Below are positions 54,626 through 64,000 of a stretch of 64,000 nucleotides of DNA, one piece after another (the stretch's first letter is position 1; the number at the start of each line of letters is the position of its first letter). The position numbers and the translations under genes were made by a program. Where the stretch lies: positions 25,655,836 to 25,719,835 of the forward strand of contig NC_049981.1 in NCBI RefSeq assembly GCF_000003815.2, read 5' to 3'. The notes below the pieces were generated by a model. The model saw only the letters and a list, made by a program, of their open reading frames with translations, was not told the DNA's origin and did no database searches. The stretch comes from Branchiostoma floridae. Taxonomy: Eukaryota > Chordata > Leptocardii > Amphioxiformes > Branchiostomatidae.

Positions 54626-55679
54626 AATGCGCCCGCACCTTAGATGTTTCCCCTAAATCAGTCTCAGTTATTGTCAGTAGGAGACTGAAATTGCTTATCC
54701 CATGTATACATATCTCTTTTATATATAATAGGTCACACACGACGTAGTTTTACAGTTTCTCATTTACAGCCGCAAGGGTGGAAGTGTGATAGTGGAGCAA
54801 GTTGAATTCTGAGCGGTTGTCGTGAAATACTTACAGTGGATGCAGATGCCGTTGATGTTCTTCCTTGTATACACACTGTCGTCTATCCGTCATAGCAACT
54901 ACACAATCAGGTGTGTACAACAAAGGACCCTCTTTCTTTGCAACTGGAAAAGAGATGACTTGCGTGCTACAGGTGCAAAGAAAGAGATGGCCTCCGGTAA
55001 CCTTTTTCGACAAATCCTTAAAATCCCTGAAGGTTAGCTACATTATTTTCAAGTTGTGGGTGGGGAGAAAACCATTACTTGGTCACAATGAAAACTGAGG
55101 TAGCGCAATCGGGATGACCTTGTACCTGTTAGTAGGAGCGTCAACAGAGGTTGACCAACAAATGGCACGTATTTGTCGGAAAACGTTTTTTCTTTGAATC
55201 GTTGGGAAGAAAAGATACAAAATGATGCATGTCTTCTTTCCGAGGGAGGATGTGAATATAAGGGCACAATAGGGTCAACTACGTATGGATATACTGCATG
55301 GATTATTGATGTGCCATATTCTATTCGTAAATGGAATTCTATGTGTGTGTGACAATCTTGCTGGTGGGACATACGAATCGGACAATAGATGTCACTAGGC
55401 GCCAAATATCATTCAGAATCTAAAACGCCTTCCGTTTGATGTTATCTTTTGACTGGATTTTCAGACCGCAGGCTTTTAACAAGCCAATTTTGCGGGAACA
55501 CGAGCAACGCACACTTCAGCTGAAATTGAACATTTTAACTTTATTTGTCAATCAGTCGTAGCCATCTCCAAAAGAAGGAGACGAAACAAGTCTTGAGTTC
55601 AGGGCTCGTCTTGTAGTATATCTGGAACCTTCTACGTGTAGTGTTGAAGCCACTAGACGCTTGAACTGGTCACATAAAT

Positions 55680-55870
55680 CGTGCGATCGCCGTACGATCG
55701 CCAACTGAGGACATTCTTGGGATAGTTTGCATGCATGTGTCCTACAAAAAGTCAGCTGTCATGTTACGGAAAACGCTGTCTTAGATCTACTTCTGCGGTT
55801 GCCATATGCATGGTTCTCTCATAACCTGCTCTACCTCATCAAATCGTGACAACCTACGGCGAATGTGGCC
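55680..55870. repeat. diverged dispersed repeat, copy 2
   Basis: ACGATCGCCAACTGAGGACA, ACATTCTTG, GCTGTCTTAGATC and GCGGTTGC match the copy at 54.43 kb, including the following CCTGCTC segment. Confidence 0.55.
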
Positions 55871-56599
55871 TCACTGTAAAGTGAACATGTGAAGTGCAAA
55901 GGAGGCAACCGAGTCCAGTGAAAGTTGCATAGTTCTACCCTAATCCTCGTCTCAACAAGTCACAGCGGGTTGTTATGTTGTTTGCTTGTATCCTTCACCA
56001 TATAACGTTGGTCTCACGACAATTGTGATCCACCTGTCGAGAGAATGGAATGTCCCATGGGAGAGGCAATTTTGTCAGTAGGGGTGCGGGAACAGGTTGT
56101 ACCGCCTTACTATGTGTCACATCATTATGGGACTGAAATGCAAAACATTCATTCATATCACATAGAATTAAAAACTATAATCAGTTTCTTCCTCTTACGA
56201 AGGAAATAAAGGATTGAATGTACTTCCATGACTGGTAACTTGTTTTAATGTGTATATTTATCTTTAAAAGACACACGCACACACATCAAATTTCGCTGAC
56301 GAAGGCCAATCTAGATATGTCGTGCAGACAACATTATACAATTTACAAACGAGCTAGTCTCGACAAGAAAACGTGTTCCTTTTCTAAGCCTTCTTTTAAA
56401 CAAAAACATCAGGTTGTGACTACAAACAGGAAACTGGTTTGAGATGATACTCAGCCGTCAGTTCCGTACACAGCACTGTTTGAAGACTACAGTGTATGTC
56501 ACAGCGCGGGCTTTGTTTGCCAGTTGTTTATTCAAATAATCCTGTCCCTAGCGACAAAGGGGGCAGGCGACACTGACAAACGATGATCGGGCATCCAGC

Positions 56600-57003
56600 C
56601 AGTACACACGAGGTGTAGTTTCGGAGCGGACGTGCGGAGAATTTCACTCGTGTCCCCGCCAATGGTTCGACATCGACCTGCGTGTTTTAAGACCTGTTCG
56701 CGCTTTCAAATGGAGACCAGTCAACGATATGGGCACTTCAACCTCTCGTAACTTACCGAGGAGGGCTGTCCTGAACCTACCCCGCACCGAGAGGTCATTC
56801 ATACGCCCCTCCAGCCACAACTTTCCGGACGTACTTGTTGTTACTCGTTGCAGACGACATGTGGATACAACCTAACTCTGTGAAGACCTTTATACCAGCA
56901 AATTCTAACAGAGAAATCGTCCCACAGACAGTTTTATTGGCCACGGCCGTGATTTTTGCCCCCGGAAATCCACCTGCAGACGACAACAAGTGGCCGGGCT
57001 GAA
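56600..57003 (+). promoter_or_regulatory. CpG-rich putative promoter and 5' UTR
   Basis: CpG dinucleotides are clearly more frequent here than in the flanking AT-rich sequence. A short upstream ORF starts at 56729 (MGTSTSRNLPRR..., 48 codons). The region leads into the putative first coding exon at 57004. Confidence 0.4.
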
Positions 57004-57120
57004 ATGACTTCGACACAGCGACTTTCGAGGCTCGAGCAGACGGAGAGACTGTTCAAAGAGAACTCGCTGAAGGCCATGAGAACCATGCGACCCGTCGGCG
57101 TAGCGAAACAGGGGAAATCG
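57004..57120 (+). CDS. putative first coding exon of an unidentified gene
   Basis: ATG in good context (GAAATGA), then 39 codons to a strong donor TCG|GTAAGT with phase 0. The peptide begins MTSTQRLSRLEQTERLFKEN and is charged, with coiled-coil-like spacing. I do not recognise the family and found no secure second exon before the end of the window, so the gene would need large introns or extend beyond 64 kb. Confidence 0.4.
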
Positions 57121-60100
57121 GTAAGTCTGTTTGTGTACTAGTGTGTGTGTGTACATGTGTGACTTTTGCTACCATGGCAGGCGTTATTGGAAAACAGGAA
57201 TCGCCACCATTGAACTGCGAACTATAGACTCTCATGGCTTCGACCAAGCACAGCGCCGTCAATAGTTTAATCCTCCCCGTCAACACTGAACGCTTGTCGG
57301 CTAATGGCAAGCTTAGCCTAAGTCCCAAGTATTCCCCACCGACTCACCGAAGCACCATGGCGACGAGCATGGCGTGTCTTATCTAACTAGACCGGACGCA
57401 ATGACATGTAAAAAATGTAGACCCATGTTTAACACTGCCCCAAAACATACAGTATGTATGTGCTGCAAGTCCCTGCCTGCGGCCGGGTATATACATGTAT
57501 ATAGCACGGTGACCACTACTTCCACAGACATACTGAGAGCAACAACATGTGAAGGTTTCCCCCGAAAGTCTCGTTCAAGTGCTCAAATCTTTAATAACGT
57601 TATATGTAAGTTTATTTCTCATGCGCCACACAAACACTAGGGGATCCCTTTCTACGGGTTTCCAGAACCCAAATAATTTAAAAGACACAGAGGGCAACAA
57701 TCTTGGAGGGTTCTTTCCGTGGTCCGAAAGTCTTGTCCAAACATTTAATGTCAATCTTATCTGGCTCTAGATCGAACTAAAATTGTTTACTGAATTTGAC
57801 AAAAAATCAGATAGCATGGCAAGCCTGTAAAGACTACGCCCAGAGATCTTTCTTCTTTTCACAAGAGGTACACAGTCACACATTTCGGTTTATCGGCGCT
57901 GGGATTGCTCATGTCAACACACCTTCGCGCTAAACCTGGCAACTCGGATGTTTGGCCCAAAACCTCTAATGGCTTGTTGTATCCCGACTCGGTTGTGTGT
58001 GGATGTTGACAGGCGTTTGCCAGTGACTGTGAGAGCTGTGTGTTTGTCCGTGGGCATGTTAGCGTCTCCTGAACGCACGGTGAAGTGGTAAAATACAACC
58101 AGAAGTTACGCACACCAACTTCAGTAGGTGTCTTACTTCACAGGTACACCTGATCAGGAGTCATGCCAGGTTGCCATGCATGTATTTTACGCTGATTCCA
58201 AAGCAGCTCTCATTACGTTTCTTCTAGCGATTCGCCAAATTCCTCCACGCCACGTTTGGCTGTAGTATATGTTACACCTGTACAAGATAGAACAGGACAA
58301 CTTTGTCTTGTCCTGCGACAAAACATGAACACGCACAAATACATACTTGGTGATTATGCTTTGGTTCTATCAGGCCAGAGTTTGGGTCTAGATCTTTTGG
58401 AATACAAATGCATCTGCATGTGATATTTTATTGTGTTGATCGTTTCTGTAGATGCATATTCATACTTTGATGTGAAGTAGAAAACACCGGGGTCCTAAAA
58501 CAATTAGCAATTGTTTATTTTTCCCTTGCTTTGATTTGCAATGTCGGGCCGAAATTTGGGTATAGATATTGCGGAGCAAATCATATCAAACATCATAGTG
58601 TTTGACATTTCTTTTTATGACGACAATTTACCATAATGCAAAGTGATTCAGAAATAAGACGGGGTTGTAAAGTGATAAATTATAAACATGCCATACACTT
58701 CTCTCGCAGTGAGTCATGACCATCTAACATTCAAACGCACCCTTCCGGTACAACAGCTCCATGATCAATAGAGCCAAATAATCGGAAATTACCAACTGTC
58801 AAAATGAATAAACCACTTCCTATACTAACACCCAGCAGATCCACGTGCTTTGTACACCTGAGTATTGCCGTCGTCTTGTCATTCAGGCTTTTCTATAGTC
58901 TGTGTAAAAGCGGAGTCAATTAGCTAAGTGGTGAATAAAACGGTCGGATATTTCTATATACTCGTATCATTCAATGACGCTCTTCCGGTTCGCCTTGTCA
59001 ATAGTATACCGAAGAATACAGTATTACGGGTATGGATTTGTACACAATTTACACAAACGGTTAGTCCTAGCTACACAGACAAACATTGCAGGTATATGAT
59101 ATCTTTAGTTCATTCAATCGTTGTCAGAGAATACAAATCGTATTATGTGGACCCCAGAAAAGGAATAACAAAGTGGCCGTGTTACACGACATGGATTATC
59201 TGCTCCTGCACTATTTGAATGATGACAGCGAATAACATATTGTTGTTGATGAAACATTACCCCAAATATCACAGGTTCCCTTTGTTGTCACAGATAATCA
59301 ATGAATGAAAGACCTATGTACCTTTACAAGCTCAGTGATGTAAACGTCATGGTGATAAAACGGAACCACTAGACCTTACTAGACCTACGATGACCGATGT
59401 TTACTTGTATGCAGAGGTTCAACTTCTTCTCGCTTCTTACCTATAAAACAGCTTTAAATGTAAGGAAAGATGGAGTTTATAATTATTGGCCTACATAATT
59501 GCGTGATAATTTTTTTCCGTGCTACTTAAATAACAAAATCTAGAAACTAATTCTGTCTACAGTTGAAGAGGCTATCTTTCATACTTGTGAAAGAACATTC
59601 AAGTACAGTCCACATAAGATGGAATGCGTCTTCTATCTTATGGCTAATTTTTGATGTGTCTGCACCGTACAAGCAAGCAAGCAATGCATTTATACATGTA
59701 TGTAAGTGAGGAACTTGCACGCACAGAACATATTGATATGGTATCATCGGTTATCTAACACACCTTAAAGCCGGTCCCCTTCAGACACATTCTTTGTCAA
59801 TGAAGTCTGACGTTTATGTGGAAGCGTATTTATTTTACTTCCATTTGTGCCAGGTCCACCTTTTCAATATGCACACGTAATGGCATGCGCAAGTAGTACT
59901 AACGAGACAGGTTTGTTTGTTTTTTCATATTTTGTCGGAGACACGGCTTGCCAGATCTCTGTAGCTTTGGACGAATCGCTGTCATGGCTGTATTTCCTGT
60001 GTACCTTACGTGCCTTTTTAGACGTGTGGCGAGAATTTAAAGTTTGACACCTTCGCCGCAACGCTGACGTCATTATTTGACCTCAGGTTCAATTTGTACG

Positions 60101-60913
60101 TGCGGTTACGATTAAAAAGACTTGAAGAATGTTGGAACTTGTTTCAAAACAAAGGCATTTGGCATTTATTTCAGACATCAAGATTCATTATCTCTCTCAA
60201 TCATGTCTCCGGATAGACATCCGGACTAGAACACGCCTGATCTTCAAAGATCCTATCTTGTCAGAACGTTATCGTATACTTAGCGACTACATCACGGGTA
60301 AGTTGGCTGAAAGAGATGCTTAGACAAGGCGGGTGTCGAAGACGTCCCTCACGTAGGCCCAGGTAAACGGTATGCATACCCGTACATTCGCGTCTTTGTT
60401 TGAGTGCCCAGGGTTTAAATCGTGCCGAACCGCCACGCTTGTTTAGTCGGAGAGCCGGCACTTTGTGAGAGGTGTTGTCTGTTGTTTGGTGTATCGGTGG
60501 CGCAGGTGTCAATCATGAGAGAGTCCTGTGTGTAGTTTTGTAGCGGCCCCTACGCAGACCATCTATAGCCTACGCTATAGTAACAGGCCGTCTCAAAATG
60601 TTCAAATTCCTACTCTAGATGTAATAGAACAGATATAACATCATTTCCCTGGTGTCAAAAACACCAACTGCTAAGGGACGTATGTCTTTCAAACACCCAT
60701 CTTGCCATCAACTTGGCCATAAAACAAGTATTTAAGAAGTATCTAAGAACTAAATGTGTCTACCTCAGAAAGGTACCTGGCAAGCTTTTAGTCGTGATGT
60801 ATTATATTGATATAAACCTGGCGCCAGATCATGTTTCAGACAAGCACACATTTAAACACACAATACATGAGACTATAGTACTTTGGTGTGTGTAGTTCGT
60901 TGTACTGCGGATA
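57121..60913. other. no supported gene
   Basis: A candidate internal exon at about 60175-60299 (acceptor TTTCAG, donor ACGG|GTAAGT, open in one frame, IKIHYLSQSCLRID...) is the only splice-bounded open segment I noticed. Its entry phase does not follow from the exon at 57 kb and it has no family signature. Confidence 0.35.
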
Positions 60914-61330
60914 CATTAATGAATGAATGAAGACCTTTATTGTACATTTTTGCCAAATCGAGGTAAGTACAGGTCACACAGACCGAGACAGAACATACGT
61001 AATATTTATGATAGACCTAGTCTAATATAAATTAGAAGTTCGGCTTCTTTTCGCTTCTTGGCAATGGTAAAAATGTAGGTTTGTATGGGTTTATCAACAG
61101 TCGGTTTGTCAAAACGCATGAGGGATACAAATTTGTCAGTGCTACTCATATGTCTCAAGAGAGGGAATAAACTTTCTACTGTATACAGCTAAAAAGAGCA
61201 CTTCTATCATTAACATACATAAGTACAATCAACAACAAAGTGCACTTTTTCTTCTACTCTGTTTGAGGTACAAAACTGGAAGACTTGTAAGCAATATCAT
61301 TCTATTTTGCCCAAAGTCTCTTTGAATAAA
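60914..61330 (-). mobile_element. LINE 3'-end fragment with (ATTC)n tail
   Basis: On the minus strand the sequence ends ACAATAAAGGTCTTCATTCA followed by more ATTC units at 60917-60935, the form of CR1/L2-type LINE 3' ends. No coding part remains. The inner boundary is approximate. Confidence 0.5.
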
Positions 61331-64000
61331 TCAAGTCAGACAGGCCATTGTACTCTTCTCTCATTAATTAACCCAAATGTGCCCAAAGCATGGTTAAATA
61401 GGTATGGATTATAGGGGCCGGTACGTCTATACCAAAGCCTCCCCATAGCTTCATGGTTGGTCGATTTCTATGCGTAATGACAGTTGCTGTCTCCTTCCAT
61501 TGAGTATATCCTTCCAATATGATACCTAAATGTTCTGCACTCATGTACATGATGATGCATGCACGCACTTGTACAAGACACTGTGTTGTTAGTCTGATTT
61601 TGCTTTATTTATTTGTGTCCCCAATACTATAGTATAGGAAATAACTTGGTGAAACATGTGTGATTTTTCTGCAAACAGTGTTGCATCCTAAACTTTGCAT
61701 TCAATCCAACACATTTGTGTGAGTAATTTGATACTGTACACTGAGTATCAAACCAAAAATAGCCGAGGTTTCTAATAAGTAATTTTTCGCATTACTGAGA
61801 TGCCAAAGCTCCTGGTCGTACCTAGGCATTGTGTGTTACCACCTGCATTTTCTAGCGTAAAATAAGGATGTCATGACTGTGCCGGAGCCGAGTTCCAGGG
61901 AACGTTTCCTGGTTTCGTCATTCTGTATCGCCGAGGGTTGATAAATTGGTAGGATTGAGTCAGATCTTCCATTAGCATGCCTTCGTGACAAGCAGCACCA
62001 AGTACGAGTACTCCACTAATTCGTGTAAATACGCTCTGTGTTTTACAGCGCTTCAAAACAAACCTGCACGTCGGCGGCTTTGGCACACATTCACCGCTAC
62101 GTTAAACACCACTTTAGCACACACTATCGGTCCGGGGAAGGGTCCTGTTTTGTGAGTAGCGGCTTTTGTTTGGCAACAGGCAACCCTGAAGTTCTCCCGT
62201 GTAAGCTTCTCAAACACCGCCTTAAAGACGCACCCTGTCGTTCTTGAGATAAAGTAGCCGTATCTACCGGAACTCGTCAGGATTCTTGGCACTCACCTTG
62301 GTGATAAACACCTGACGATAAATCACAGGTCGGTATGTCGGTTTCTTGAGAAGAAGTACCCACATGTAGCACGCGATGACCGCCTTTTTGTCAACGTGAC
62401 TCAGAACTCAGATCACTTCTTAAGAAGTTATCTTGTAACTGGGTTAGACTTAGAGGGCTCGCAATGTACTTTTGTATCTATTCGAGTACACTGCTTTCAA
62501 TTAGTATCCATGGGAAGAACAGGCAATGGTCAGGCTATTTTAAATCAACATTAACATAACCGTGTATATGTCGGTAGCCTGGAATATATACCTTTTGATT
62601 ATTTTTTTCTCGTTAAAATTTCCTACGGCGTGTGTTGTACCTTCTTGTATACATGTATACTCTCTTTATAAATAGATACTGGATTACAACATGCACTGAA
62701 AGGGCGTTGTGGTAATACATTAATGCCTGTATAATTAGATTTTCCGACTCTCAAATCTCTTACAAAAAGAACGTCTTAGATATACATTTTCCGTCGGAAT
62801 CTTTCCTCAAACAACGATAGCTCCTCTGGGGTTGTTCTGCACCGGGGACTTTGTTGAGTATTTACACAGACTTCATGCTACACCGACCAACATGTGTTCC
62901 GTACGGAGGCAAATCTGAGGATTACGTACGGCCTTGTGGGTTTGTTGTTTAGTAAACACAGGGTACCAGTACCTAACAACACTGCACTGTGGAAGGGCAA
63001 CCAAGACTGTGAGTTTCCAGTTGAATTCTAAGTAAGTACGTACAATAGTTGGATTTCTGGAAACCTTATACCTTATAATAGCTATAACAAAACGGACTGG
63101 GGACTTGGTTGAACTATAGCCATAGTCTATTAAGCCTAAAGATCCACAGGACACATGTGATGTATACGTGTGTATGTCACAAAGAACAAAATGCTGCTAT
63201 AACCAATCTATACTATAATGACAATAACTTTCTTGCAAATCTAAAATTATTGCAATTTATATTTACTTTATTGCGAATCCATGCCCGAAGTATCCACCGA
63301 AAGGAAATAACAGCTGATACGTTTTGTCTTACATTTAAGTACAGGTTTCACTTCCAACACCCGTTTCTTAAACTCATCGAGTGCATAAGACACATGGGAG
63401 GTGTTTTAGTTGTGACTGAAGTAATGACTTTCATTGCTGAATTGTAAAGTACTGTGGGTAGGGTCAAGAGGATATATGCTGACACAACAGTTGTCGCAGA
63501 GGTATAAACACGTCCCCCTGTCAGCTGCTATCTTCACTTCAGTGGACTTCACTTCAGTGAACGGATTTATACAACCTTACGCTTTGTGAATACAAGGTGG
63601 CTTAAACGTCCTTGGTACATATTTGACGCGGCTTTAAGTGTATTCAAAATACACATGACATTCAAATTCTGAGACATCAGTTGAGAGAAGAAGTTCGAGA
63701 CAACCCCTTAGACTTTGGCGTATCCCGTTTCATTGCTGTAATTCATTCTCAAGGACTGTAGTCTCTTCTCCTTAGTCTCTACCAGACTCTTTGTGTCGTA
63801 AGAAAAAGTGAAAATGGTCAAATGGGACGAATCATTTATCAGAGGAGTTAGCCAAACATACAGATACTGTAAATCAACCTATTTGGCCAATTTTGAACTA
63901 ACTTTTTTTCACTGTATGACGTCTAGTCGAGAAATTCCAACAATCCTTATTGACGCTATTTAGGAGACATACTGACAAAAAAGACAGCAAAAGGGTTTCC
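61331..64000. other. no gene recognised to the window end
   Basis: Short ORFs on both strands lack domains and consistent splice sites. No RNA gene or tandem repeat stands out. Confidence 0.4.

Larger units (their letters stand above)
52121..56600. other. long gene-free stretch
   Basis: No coding frame with family features. It contains a diverged repeat pair at 54.43-54.62 and 55.68-55.87 kb. ORFs here are short and unassigned. Confidence 0.4.

Noticed and set aside
60173-60299. Splice-bounded open segment as a further exon of the gene at 57 kb
   Set aside because: Entry phase 1 does not fit the phase 0 donor at 57120 and no exon between them was found.

Overview
The window looks like a piece of nuclear genome from an invertebrate deuterostome, most likely a lancelet (Branchiostoma). 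It has chordate-type genes with many small exons, GT-AG introns and one GC-AG intron, moderate GC, and a dense load of short dispersed repeats, MITEs, SINE-like insertions and 5'-truncated LINEs. The species is an inference; no marker in the window fixes it.

Layout. 1-5.6 kb: on the minus strand a one-exon PDIK1L/STK35-like kinase with a glycine-rich C-terminal membrane segment, interrupted by one missing base in its catalytic loop, then a small orphan ORF with a similar tail. 5.6-10.4 kb: no gene seen. 10.45-15.65 kb (+): a four-exon RFamide/neuropeptide-FF-type GPCR, with a MITE in intron 2 and a reversed, 5'-truncated LINE in intron 3. 17.2-25.1 kb (-): three tandem single-exon LAMP-family genes with two, one and three luminal domains. 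27.7-29.4 kb (+): a four-exon gene for a small secreted protein with ten cysteines. 29.9-33.3 kb (-): a complete seven-exon retinol-dehydrogenase-like SDR. Head to head with it, 34.4-49.7 kb (+): the complete TTC12 gene, 20 exons and 720 residues, a dynein-arm assembly factor. 50.8-52.1 kb (-): a second truncated LINE. 52-64 kb: mostly featureless, with one CpG-rich putative first exon at 57.0 kb.

The most unusual structure is inside TTC12. A 1.5-kb transposon-like element with 21-bp terminal inverted repeats and a 9-bp target duplication sits exactly on the intron 1/exon 2 splice acceptor. It carries two arrays of about 22 palindromes built on CAGCACTGG/CCAGTGCTG. Downstream, the acceptor half of exon 11 is tandemly repeated five times (exact 124-bp period), and the donor half of exon 14 about six times (142-bp period). 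The latter creates in-frame, phase 0-0 cassette-like copies. Three independent events at exon boundaries make this gene the place to look first.

Exon boundaries were set by hand from splice consensus, reading phase and family resemblance. No database search was possible.
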